Positions 9,552-19,942 of a stretch of DNA of 64,000 nucleotides are shown here, piece by piece; position 1 is the first letter of the stretch, and every line of letters begins with the position of its first letter. Origin of the DNA: Phaseolus vulgaris (taxonomy: Eukaryota; Streptophyta; Magnoliopsida; Fabales; Fabaceae); contig NC_023758.2 in the NCBI RefSeq assembly GCF_000499845.2, forward strand, positions 15,332,427 to 15,396,426. The letters are read 5' to 3'. The notes under the pieces are model-generated. The model saw only the letters and a list, made by a program, of their open reading frames with translations. It did not search any database and was not told the origin of the DNA. The translations under genes were made by a program, and so were the position numbers.

Positions 9552-10547
9552 TCAAACGCAATCTTCCTTTACCGTTGGCCAATAAAAACCTGCGCGTACC
9601 ACCTTAGAGGCTAAGGACCTTCCCCCTACGTGGCTCCCACAAATGCCTTCGTGGAGCTCCGCCATTATTCTGGTACACTCGTCGCCGCTTACGCACGTTA
9701 AGATAGGGTGAGTGAACCCGTGCCTGAACAACACTATGTCCACCAGAGTGTACCTTGCGACATTTCTCTTAACCTTCTTACCCTCTTCAGGCTCCACTGG
9801 GAGGGCCCCATCCGCCAGGTATCGTCTGTATGGCGTCATCCAGGTGTCTCCTTCGGCTAAGGCACATATCTGCATCTGCCTTCCTTCTTCAAGCGTGTCC
9901 GCGTATGTGCTGATGCGGGACGTCTTCAGCGTATCTTGGGTCAAAGAACGATGACTCCTTGGCCTCCCTCTTGCTGTACAAATCTGGAGGACATCCACCC
10001 TGTTATCTTCCATGAATTTACGCGGAGCTTTGAGCGTCTCTTGGATCACTGTCCTCTGTCTACCCCCCTTGCCTGAGCTGGCCAGCTTGGCAAGCAGGTC
10101 AGCTCTGGCATTCTGTTCCCTTGGGACATGTACTAGCTCCAGAGCGCTAAATGCTCCTCTCAACAGTTGAAAGTATTGCAGATATGCCGCCATCTGTGGG
10201 TCTTTCGCCTGGAACTCACCCGACACTTGCCCTGTAATCAGTTGGGAATCACTTTTTACCAAGAGGTTCTGCGCGCCCATTTCTTTAGCTAGGAGCATTC
10301 CTGCAATCAGGGCTTCGTATTCAGCCTGATTATTACTTGCCCTGAACGCGAAGCGCAGAGCTTGCTCGATCAACACGCCATTGGGTCCCTCCAAGACTAT
10401 TCCCGCACCACTTCCCTGCTGGTTGGAGGAGCCATCAACCGAGAGCAACCACCGCGAGCCCGCCTCCACCTCTTGTTCACCTCCGGGCGAGAGTTCTGCC
10501 ACAAAATCCGCGTATACTTGCCCTTTGATGGATCCTCTGGGCTCATA
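9552..10547 (-). pseudogene. Archaeal-type RNase H and integrase zinc-finger region of element A
   Basis: The 316-codon frame (9552-10502) begins after a nonsense codon at 10548. Residues ~18-150 are a second RNase H domain: LSVDGSSNQQGSGAGIVLEG, an ASNNQAEYEALIAGM motif, LVKSDSQL and a late ARADLLAKLAS, giving the expected acidic residues. The C-terminus is the integrase-associated HHCC region (ELHEGICGSHVGGRSLASK). A second RNase H after the ordinary one is diagnostic of Tat elements. The TGA at 9552 cuts it from integrase. Confidence 0.9.
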
Positions 10548-12845
10548 CTAGATGTCGAATTTTGACAACTCCACCGCCCAGCGCACCATTCTTCCAGCTA
10601 CGTCAGGCTTCTGCAGCACCTTCTGTATAGGAAGGTTCGTCATCACTACCACCGTAAAGCTGTGGAAGTAATGACGGAGCCTCCTGGCGGAAAACACCAC
10701 CGCCAACGCTGCCTTCTCCAACGCCTGGTATCTCGTCTCCGCGGCTTGTAAGGCCTTGCTTACGAAATAGATGGGCTTTTGAATCTGGTCCTGCTCCTGG
10801 ACTAGCACAGAGCTGATAGCTCGTTCTGTCACCGTGAAGTACAGCCGGAGGGGCACATCCGCCACCGGTTTACAGAGGACTGATGGCGTCGCCAGGTATT
10901 CCTTCAACTTGATGAAAGCCGCTTCGCATTCTTCGGTCCATGCGAAACGACTATTTCTCTTGAGGCACTGGAAATATGGGTGCCCCTTCTCTCCTCCGGC
11001 AGAAACAAACCTTGAGAGCGCCGCCATCCGCCCTGTCAGCTGCTGCACTTCCTTTACTGACGTCGGGCTTCGCATGGCGATAATTGCTGCGCATTTGTCG
11101 GGGTTCGCCTCTATCCCCCTCTCCGTGAGCATGAAACCTAGGAACTTACCGGCCTCTACCCCGAAGACACACTTCTCAAGGTTTAGCTTGAGGCGGTACT
11201 TGGATATAGTAGCGAACAACTCCTCTAGGTCCGCCACGTGCTGTGCCTTATCCTTCGACGCTACTACCATATCATCCACGTAGGCGTACACATTCCTTCC
11301 TAACATGGGCGCTAGGACCTTGTCCATCAGCCTTTGGTAGGTGGCGCCCGCGTTTTTCAGCCCAAAAGGCATCACCTTGTAACAGTAACTGCTGGTCTCC
11401 GTCATGAATGCAGTTTTGCTCTCATCTCTCAGGTGCATTTTGATCTGGTTGTATCCCGTGAATGCATCCAAGAAGCTTAGCACCTTGCAGCCGGATGCAC
11501 TGTCCACCAACGCGTCGATGCTGGGCAATGGGTACGAGTCCTTCGGGCACGCCTTATTTAAGTCCGTGAAGTCCACGCACATCCTCCACTTCCCATTCGC
11601 CTTCTTCACCAGGATGACGTTGGCTAGCCACTCAGGGTATTGGGTCTCCCTGATATGGCCAGCACTCAGCAGCTTCTGCGTTTCCTCCCTTACCACCAGC
11701 TGCCTCTCTTCGTTAAACTTTCTCCTTCTTTGGCGCACGGGGCAGACCGTGGCGTCCATGCTGAGGTGATGACATAGGAAATCCGGGTCGATGCCGGGCA
11801 TATCCGAGGCAGACCATGCGAAAGCATCCAAATGGCGTGAAATCACCTCTGCCACCCCCTCCTGCTCTTCTTGGCTCAGCAAACGCCCTAGCTTAAACGT
11901 TTTGCCGCCAATCTCCCTCTCCACGGCGTTAGCCGCCTGTTGATCCCTGCTATTATCCTTAATGGGCGCCGCCTCTTCCACGGGCGCCGTATCGTCAGGT
12001 CCTTCCTCCATGAGTGTATCTACCTCGGGCGTCCCCCTCACGGGTGTGGCCTCGTCAGGCGTTGACCCGGCGGGCGTCGCCTCAATCATCGATGTGTCCG
12101 CACTGGGCGGACGCTCAAACACCATGAACACGCTTCTCTTTGTTTTCAGGCTGTTTTCATAACACTTATGCGCCTCCTCCTGATCTAACTTGATGACTAT
12201 TACCTTGCCGCTGAGGTCCGGTAGCTTCATCTTCATATGGCGCGTGGAGGCTACTGCGTTCAGCCTATTCAACGCCGGCCTGCCCAACAAAATGTTGTAG
12301 GCGGAGTTGGCGTTTACTACCAAGTACCGGATGCTTTCGGTACGCGAGGCCTCTCCATCCGTGAACGTAGTCCTCAACTCCAGGTAGCCTCGGACTTCCA
12401 CCTGGTGATCTGCGAAACCATATAAGCACCCTGTGTAGGGCCTCAAAAGGTCAGGAGACAGCCGCAACTTGTTGAATGTCGACCAAAACATGACATCCGC
12501 TGAGCTTCCTTGGTCGACAAGAACCCTGTGCACCTTGCGGCCCGCCGTGACAACTGAAATGACCACGGGATCGTTGTCGTGCGGCACCACGTCTCGGAGA
12601 TCCCCCCTCGTGAACACGAGGTCCGACTCCCACGGTTCACCCGAGATCCTTTCTTCAATCGAGTTGACCCCCCTCGCGTATTTCTTTCGCTGGGAGGCGG
12701 TGGGTCCTCCGCCGGAAAAACCTCCAGCAATGGTGTGAACCTCGCCGAGAACGGGCATCTCGTGCACTTGTTCTTCCGTTGGCGCCAGCAGGGCGGCGGT
12801 CGTGGCGGGTTCTGCAACATAATCCTTCAGAAAATCGCTTCTCAC
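10548..12845 (-). pseudogene. Protease-RT-RNase H of element A
   Basis: The 765-codon frame carries the middle of pol: aspartic protease with LVDQGSSADVMF (about residue 110), reverse transcriptase with VRQRRRKFNEER, MPFGLKNAGATYQRLMD and the YVDDMVV catalytic motif, then the ordinary RNase H (PIYFVSKALQAAETRYQALE). It ends at a nonsense TAG after SKFDI, where element H continues in frame. The upstream part that links gag to protease, about 100 codons in J, is deleted near 12842. The RT core itself looks intact. Confidence 0.92.
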
Positions 12846-13705
12846 CTGACGGGCTGAATCCGCGTCTGCGCCCTCGGGCGGGAAGGCACTACGCTGGTTT
12901 GCTTCTCACACACTTCTCCTTCGGAAGCGATATGTTCCACCGCCCGACGCCGTATCTCAGCAAAAGTCCTCGGGCGATTGCGAATAATAGATTCGCAAAA
13001 AGGGCCAGGACACACGCCTTTCCCGAAGGCATACACAATCATAGGCTCCTCCGACGTACCAACTTTTACCACCTGGGCCCCGAAGCGGTTGATGTATTCC
13101 TTCAGGGTCTCCCCTTGATACTATTTCACATCAAACAGGTCGTAGGAAACCAGCGGCGGGGCCTTGTTCGTCAAGTATTGCTCCCTAAACAGCTGCGACA
13201 ACTGCCGAAAGGAGGTGATATGGCCATTTGGAAGGCTAATGAACCAGTCCATTGCCATCCCAGTCAACGTGCTCATGAAGAGCTTGCACCTCGCGGCATC
13301 GGAGCCGCCTATTAACACCATCTGCTTGTGGAACGCAGTGAGATGCGCCTCGGGATCCTCCATCCCAGTGAAAATCGCTTTGGGCCCCGCGAACGTGTTG
13401 GGAATTGCCGCATCCAGAATCTTCTGCGAGAAGGGAGTGGAAAACTCCCTTGGCGGGGTGAGGTTCTCCATCTCGTCATGTTCGCGTTGCCCCTGATTGT
13501 TCCTCAGACCCCGGCGCAACTCCTCATTAACGCGGTGGAGCTCTTCGTTCCTCACATGCGAGGCTTCGAGATCCGCCTGCATGCGTTCTTGTTCCATCTT
13601 CGACTCCGCCATATCGTCCTGCAGCCCCCGCATTATCTCCAAGACCTGCTGCATGGACATTTCTTCACCCGCAGCGCGTGCAGTACCTCGTCTCGTGGTG
13701 GCCAT
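12842..13705 (-). pseudogene. gag of element A (nonsense mutation, 3' deletion)
   Basis: Gag forms the virus-like particle. The start ATG at 13703-13705 opens MATTRRGTARAAG followed by a coiled-coil segment (SMQQVLEIMRGLQDDM...) and the retrotrans_gag core (ISLPNGHITSFRQLSQLFRE). A TAG at 13118-13120 interrupts it after YDLFDVK, where J has a Gln codon. The frame then resumes to 12842 (IVYAFGKGVCPGPFCESII) and ends where the gag-protease linker is deleted. The same protein is better preserved in J (61172 onward). Confidence 0.9.
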
Positions 13706-13793
13706 TCTTTACTGTTTCCTCAAACTTCCTCCAACGTTACTGTGACTTGATAGGTCTTCTCAAACTTGCGGTGGGACTGATGTTTTATATCGG

Positions 13794-13810
13794 CCCCACG
13801 GTGGGCGCCA
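13794..13810 (-). other. Primer binding site of element A
   Basis: The minus strand, two bases inside the 5' LTR, reads TGGCGCCCACCGTGGGG. It starts with TGG, complementary to a tRNA CCA end. The same 17-mer lies beside the J LTR (61076-61092). I do not assign the tRNA. Confidence 0.85.
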
Positions 13811-13812
13811 AA

Positions 13813-14993
13813 TGTTCCGTCCGGTTGACCTGGGACGTCTTCGTGCGCGACCTCGACCGTCAGCTAGGGACTCCTTCCCACTGGTTACCTGTGGATTCCT
13901 GCAAAAAAGGACAAAAGGGCGCCCTAGCGGCCGTTTGCACTCCGACGCTCAAGTCAGCCAGCAAGAAACACCAAAAACTCTGCACCTCCGTATCGGAGCA
14001 CCGTGTATGGCACCCTGAAGGTGGTAAAAAGGAACTGTGTCTAGTGTATATTTTCTCCTTCTGGCCAAAATCCTTCCCTAGTCCCTTGTGTGTAACCTCA
14101 AGGCTCGAGCAAGCAACTAGAGTGTTTCTGGAAAATTAGCCAAAAGTTCGAACCCCGTTTCCAACATTCAAAGCGCTATTTAAGCTACTCCCGCATTCAA
14201 AGCGCCTTAATGCGCATTTAATTATAAAACGTAGCGCATTTAAGACGTTTAAACCGATTGGGAGCAGTTATAGTACCTTAAACGCTCGAAACGGAAACTG
14301 TATTAAATAACCTTAATTACCTTGTACCTGACAAAATGGCGTTTCTAATATGACCTGGCTGCTGTACACGTGGAGGGCCTCACAGCGCCGTGACCCCATC
14401 TGAGGGTATCTCCTCGTGTGAGTCCTCCTACCTGGGAGTGCGTCTGCGCTAGGGGTGACTCTTTGAGTGCCAACTCATGCCCCCAACATCTAGTCACTCA
14501 TTACGAGAGCGTATCTACCTTCCTCTCGTACCCCGCACCTGGCTACCCTGGGCGTGACCCTCCTCATGAGTCGTATCTATCCCAAGGGCGTCTCTGGGGC
14601 GGCAGGGGCACTTGACGAGTCAGGTTGCTCTACACTGGCGCTGTTACTATGGCCTTGAAGCCACCTTTCTCTTCTCTTTATTACTACCCCGGATTATCAG
14701 GATTTGAGGCCTTCCCACGGCGTCGCTCCCTCCATGGTCTTTCCTACCCATGGGTATCGGGGGGCGCACTGTGATTGCCTTGCCTTTGTGAGATTTGACC
14801 TTGGCGACGCCCCAGTTGGGCGACGTCTTAACTGGGCGACGCCTTGCCTAGGCGACGCCTTACCTTGGCGACGCTTCCTCTTGGCGACGCGGGCACTTGG
14901 CGTCTCTTCACCTAGGCGACGCCTTATGTTGACTTTGACCCCCACGTTGACTTTGACCTTGACTTTGTCAACGCCCGGATACGGGACGGTACA
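13813..14993 (-). repeat. 5' LTR of element A
   Basis: 1181-bp copy of 1257-2424, also TG...CA, with the PBS on its inner side, which makes it the 5' LTR of a minus-strand element. A TATA-like CTTAAATAGCGC (minus strand, about 14174-14185) lies among GCGC(A/C)TTTAA motifs and matches TTTAAATAGCGC in the J LTR. This is a plausible core promoter but unproven. Confidence 0.95.
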
Positions 14994-16172
14994 AATTTAT
15001 TGTATATATTTAATAGATGAGTCTTTAGATAGTTTATAATAGTGATAGACATTGATTTACAAGAAATTAAAATGAAAAGTCTCGAATCAAGTTTTTTAGT
15101 GGTAGTTGCATGAATTTATTGTATATATTTGATAGATGAGCGTTTATATAGTTTATAATAGTGATACACATTGATTTACAAGAAATTAGCATGAAAATAG
15201 TCGAAACTAGTTCTTTTCTGGTAGTTACATGAATTTATTGTATATATTTGATAGATGAGTCTCTATAGTAGTGATAGAAATTTGTTTTCAAGAAATTTTC
15301 ATGAAAAGACTTGAAACTAGTTTTTTTTGTGGTAGTTGCATGAATTTTTTGTATATATTTGATAGATGAGTCTTTAGAAAGTTTATAATAGTGATAATCA
15401 TTGATTGACTAGAAATTAGAATGAAAAGACTCGAAACTAGTTTTTTTGTGGTAGTTGCATGAATTTATTGTATATATTTTATAGATGAGTTTTCATATAG
15501 TTTATAATAGTGATAGACATTGATTTAGAAGAAATTAGCATGAAAAGACTCGAAACTAGTTTTTATGTGGTAGTTGCATAACTTTATTGTATATATTTGA
15601 TAGATGAGTCTCTAGAGTAGTGATAGACAATGGTTTTCAAGAAATTAGCATGAAAAGACTTGAAACAAGTTTTTTTGTGGTAGTTGCATGAGTCTATTGT
15701 ATATATTTGATAGATGAGTGTTTAAATAGTTTATAATAGTGATAGACATTGGTTTTCAAGAAATTAGCATTAAGAGACACGAAACTAGTTTTTTGTGGTA
15801 GTTACATGAATTTATTGTATATATTTGATAGATGAGTCTCTACAATAGTGATAGACATTGGTTTTCAAGAAATTAGAATGAAAAGACTTGAAAATAGTTT
15901 TTTTTGTGGTAGTTGCTTGAATTTATTGTAGATATTTGATAGATTTGTGTTTAGATAGTTTATAATAGTTATAGACATTGATTTACAAGAATTTAGCATG
16001 AAAAGACTAGAAACTAGTTTTTTTGTTGTAGTTGCATGAATTTATTGTATATATTTGATAGATGAGTCTTTAGATAGTTTATAATAGTGATAAACATTGA
16101 AAAGACTCGAAACTAATTTTTTTGTGGTAGTTGCATGAATTTATTGTATATATTTGATAGATGAGTTTCTAT
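14994..16172. repeat. 119-bp satellite array, right part
   Basis: Continuation of the array at 1-1256. Landmarks lie near 15018, 15137, 15256, 15367, 15486, 15605, 15715, 15833, 15944, 16063 and 16162, so unit lengths are mostly 118-120 or 110-111 bp, with one shortened unit (99 bp) at the end. It stops at the LTR of element E. Confidence 0.95.
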
Positions 16173-16842
16173 TGATGGAAGAGGCCTAAGCACAAGCCCA
16201 CATGCAAGCCCACCAAAGGGTATATTTGATCCAAGAAGACGTTCTTTTACATGTTCAAATTTCATAAACTCTAGTGTAGAGTAGACTTTAATTTATTGTC
16301 ACATTTAGCATAGGAACTTTATTTGTAATTTTTCTTAGAATTAATTTTGGCACCTTAAACACCAACCTAGGTAAACTTAGAGTTTCTAAAAAAACCTCTA
16401 AATTTACCAAGGCCGGTCTAGAAAGCCCATGGAGGGGGTGAGCATACAAACTAGACACACCCCTCCCCATGTGCTCATTTAGGCTCCACTTTTGGGAGGG
16501 AATTCATTTGAATTTCCCTCCACTTTCTTTTGAATTTCCAGCCCTCTAAACACTATAAATTGAGGAGCTTGACTCTCATTTTGTAAGATTAATTTGAGTA
16601 ATGAAATGCTGCCAAAATGTGCCTTTCTTACTCCCTTGCCTAAAATCTCTCTAGATTTAGGTCTTTAATCTTCAACCCTTTCACCTACCAAAGAGAGTTG
16701 GCCGAACCTCTCTCACTCTCCTACTCTTCATGCACCTCCAATGCTACCACAACTCTTAGGAGAGCCTTGATCCACCTACAACCCATTGAAGCTTCCGCAA
16801 ATCACCACAAAAACCGTAAAAGAGAGGAGCTCAATGCCATCA
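16173..16842 (+). repeat. 5' LTR of element E
   Basis: Begins TGATGGAAGAGGCC at the satellite border and ends AATGCCATCA, followed after two bases by a PBS. It is about 670 bp. The partner LTR at 32333-33065 is 733 bp and clearly diverged, with extra sequence around 32590-32700, so the pair may not derive from one insertion. Confidence 0.85.
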
Positions 16843-18740
16843 TTTGGTATCTAGAGCTATGGTCTTCAAGAGATAAGTGTCTCTTTGTATTTTTCTGCTT
16901 GAGTTCTTCTTATCTTCATGTTGTTCATATTTTGTTCATGTTGTCTTGCTGTTTTTATGTTTTTAATTTGATTTAGATGCTATTCTAAGCATTTCAATCA
17001 GTAGAAATTGTTCAATTTGTTCTTGAGCACCTTATTTTCAATTTTGTGTAGGATTCTATGGTGAATTGTGTTGCTGTTTTGATTTTAGGATATTTGAGTC
17101 TTGCTTGAATTTCTGTTCGGTTCATATGATGTGTTTGAGTCATTTTATTTTCTGGATCTATAAGTTTTGTCTAGTCATGTAATTCCAAAATTGTCAACAA
17201 ATCTTAGTAGTACTTTTCTTGATTCATTTGTTTCTTGTTTTTATTTGAGTGTTTAATTTGAATTCTGAATTGATTTGTTCCTTTGGTGCATTTTTTCTTT
17301 TTAGTTTGAGTTCATATTTGTATGCTAGATCCATACAAATTCTATCACATTCATTCCATTGTGTTTTTGTAGTTTCTCATTCTGTTTTTAATTCCAGATT
17401 TAGGAATCCTCTGTTTTAACAAATTCTGTTCTGGCTGTCTTGTTTTATGAAAATTAAATACGTTGAAAGAAAATTATGAGATTCTGGATTTCAGTGGTTT
17501 GAAGTGTTAGAAAAAGAAGAAAAAAAGAATTATTTGAAAAGGCAAAATAGAAAAAAAAAGATAAGTCACACAAAAAAGTGTGCATTCTGGCGCTAAAACC
17601 TGGCGGTAATTGGACATTCATTTTGAAAAATTTATCACAATTAATTGGTACATGTTTTTGGTGTGATTCCAGCGTCAAATGTTTGTTAAGAGACTGAATT
17701 GTTTGTGTTTAAATTTTCAGAAGAAAATTCAAAATAGCCAGCTCAGCATAAATATTTTAAGTCACGCTTTCTGAACCTTAATTTTCCAGTAGTGCTGTTT
17801 TGGTTTTTCAAATCAATTCTAGTGCCATTCTTTAGGTTCCTTTTGTGTGCCATCTTTTATTGAGTGCTTATTTTTTTATTTTCTTGTCCAATATCATTCT
17901 GAACTCTTTCTAGTTGTGCCATATCATTAAATCCAATTGCAGTGGTGCTGTTTTTAAAATTTAATTGTTTCTTGCTTTCTTTTCTTGACCTCTATATTGT
18001 TGGTGGATAAATTTCAATTGGTGCTTGTTGAGTGGAAATTGACTTGAGGAGAGTCTAGCTCTACTTAGTAGGTACTGTTTTGGAGAATTTAATTGCTTAA
18101 ACCATAAGAGGTTCAAGGCAAGGGGCAGCAACAAATACAAATACCAAAAACAAACCATACACTTTGAAGGGCACAACAAAGAAGAGCAAAAACAAACCAA
18201 AGGAGTGCATAGCTTAGCAAAGCTGAAATTAAATTTGTGCAATTCAATTTCTTTACATTTCTTGAGTTGTAATTAAATTTAACTTTTGTTAATTAATAGA
18301 TTAATCACGATTAGACGGTGAGTGTATCTTCAAAGGCTCAAAGTGTCTAAGAAGCCTCACCTAGGAGACGCCTAGTTTAAAGATTTGTAGAATAACAATT
18401 TTAATTGCGCTAGCTAGTTTGATTTACGGTAATCCTTGCTTAGTTTTGCTTAAATTGCTTATGTAATCTTTGTTTAAAGCTTTGATAAATTGCTTTATTT
18501 GTTAAATAGCTTTGCATCATTTTTCTTGCATAAAATTTGATTTCTCCATTCTCATTGTGTTCTAAGTAATTTACCTAGAAAAAGAATTGTGTGAAGTTTT
18601 TGAGGGATAGTTTTTGGCTAAGGCAAGACTTGGTACTTAAGTAGTCCTTAGTGACTCACCTCTCTTACCTGGAAAGCTACCTTCATTAACTTTCCTCATC
18701 TTTCTTGAGGTAAAGCACTTCTAAACACAAAGTTTTAGTC
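16843..18740 (+). other. Long untranslated leader of element E
   Basis: About 1.9 kb of T-rich sequence between PBS and gag, without a coding frame. It is closely repeated at 33066-34966 and, more distantly and reversed, in the leaders of B, C, G and K, for example the A-rich tract followed by a CACACAAAAAAGTGTG-like segment near 17570. Conservation of an untranslated leader across families suggests packaging or translation signals (inference). Confidence 0.7.
16845..16859 (+). other. Primer binding site of element E
   Basis: TGGTATCTAGAGCTA lies just after the LTR. It resembles the plant initiator-Met tRNA PBS (TGGTATCAGAGC). The same site recurs after the LTR ending at 33065. Confidence 0.75.
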
Positions 18741-18893
18741 ATGTCTTCTCACTCCTCTAAATCTATTGAAAGTGATATGAAGTCCCTAAAATCGCTTTTA
18801 AAACAATTTTCCAAGGACGTTCAATTAATTTCATATAGACAATTGGAGAATGACGCGAAAATTAATGAATTGACTAAAGCAAAGGATGAGAAT
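18741..18893 (+). pseudogene. gag N-terminus of element E, interrupted by element B
   Basis: The ATG at 18741 opens MSSHSSKSIESDMKSLKSLL, the family's gag start, also seen at 34967 and (minus, degenerate) at 43628. After about 51 codons it is cut by the LTR of element B at 18894. The rest of gag reappears only as a fragment at about 31074. Confidence 0.8.
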
Positions 18894-19942
18894 TGATGTG
18901 ATTCCAATAGCAAAGAAGAGAATGATTCTTGACATTCTTAGGAATCAACTTGAGTTGGACAATAGTTAGGCACTTTTTCTTAGAATTGGATCAATGTTCT
19001 AAGTCAAGAACTCACCAAAACTAGCACCAAATCCAAACACATATGGAAGTTCCACATATTGTCAAATTGAACCACCAAAAAGAGATAAAAAGCAAAAGCA
19101 CCGAATAGAATTGAATAAGAACAACTATGAACCGAACAAATTGAATTAAAAGGCAAGGAAACTGAATAGGAGTGCTGGAAATTAAAAGGCACCGAACCAA
19201 AACAAAGAAGAATAAGAACAGCTGCTGGAAAAAGCAAATAACCGAACCAAAACTCAAGAACACAAGCTTAAAACATGAATAACAAAAGAGAAGGAAGGAA
19301 GGAGAGGAGAAAGCTCATGAAGATGGATGTATGGTTGGATGATCACGCCACTAGAAGGATGGATGCTCCTAGATGAGTGTGCAAGCCGCCACTTGAGGTA
19401 ACCATGGAACCATCAAGATAAGACTAGAGAAGAAGGCTCAAAGCTCTCCAATGCTCTCTCAAAATTTGAGTATAGTTTCTCTAATTAAAATTCAAATCTG
19501 AAATGTACAAGGGCAGCACCTATATTTATAGCCTAAAGGTGCTGAAAATCAAACTAAGAGAATTCAAAATTCCCTCCTAAAAGAAGCTACAATCGGCGCC
19601 TAAAACAAGACATGAGGAAGGTGTGATCCCTTCTCTCACTTTGGCACCTCCTTATTTACTCCTACACCTATCTACTAACACACACCCCCTCCTAAAGCTC
19701 CTAACTAAAGACTAAAAGATGCTATAACAATAGAGGTTTCTAATGTTTCCTTCTAAGCACCTTCAACCAAAGAAATTACAAAAAGAGAAAATAATTGTCC
19801 CCTAGCTCCTAAAGCTTTGAACATGCTTCTTGTAAGCCTTTGATGTGGGCTTTGACCTCCATGGGCGTCCTCCATTTGCGCCTCTACCTCTTCTTGATCT
19901 TGTTGATTGGCCTCCATGTCCACTTGAGCTTGATCTCCATCA
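18894..19942 (-). repeat. 3' LTR of element B
   Basis: 1049 bp, TGATGTGATTCC...TCTCCATCA. It is homologous but not identical to the C LTRs, and holds the last 63 codons of pol. The PPT (minus CCAACTCGGGGAGTA, plus 19943-19957) is on its inner side. Confidence 0.9.

Larger units (their letters stand above)
1252..14998 (-). mobile_element. Element A: Tat-lineage Ty3/gypsy LTR retrotransposon with TSD
   Basis: Near-complete but inactive element on the minus strand. LTRs lie at 1257-2424 and 13813-14993, both TG...CA, flanked by the 5-bp duplication AATTT (1252-1256 and 14994-14998) within the satellite. The order in element sense is LTR, PBS, gag, protease, RT, RNase H, archaeal-type RNase H, integrase, antisense gene, PPT, LTR. 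The tandem RNase H domains and the antisense gene between pol and the 3' LTR place it in the Tat lineage (established knowledge). By eye the LTRs differ at roughly two dozen positions, about 2%. Several stops, a frameshift and an internal deletion disable gag-pol. A foreign gypsy remnant lies inside at 5830-7270. Confidence 0.93.

Noticed and set aside
10834..12857. Long plus-strand frames opposite A's pol
   Set aside because: They are antisense shadows of RT and protease codons with no motifs of their own, and the same is seen opposite H's pol.
16845..16870. tRNA gene near the PBS
   Set aside because: Only the CCA-end complement is present. There is no cloverleaf or Pol III boxes around it.
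16698..16976. Host gene in the E LTR/leader
   Set aside because: The frame spans the LTR-leader border and the homologous region at 33011-33199 does not keep the protein.
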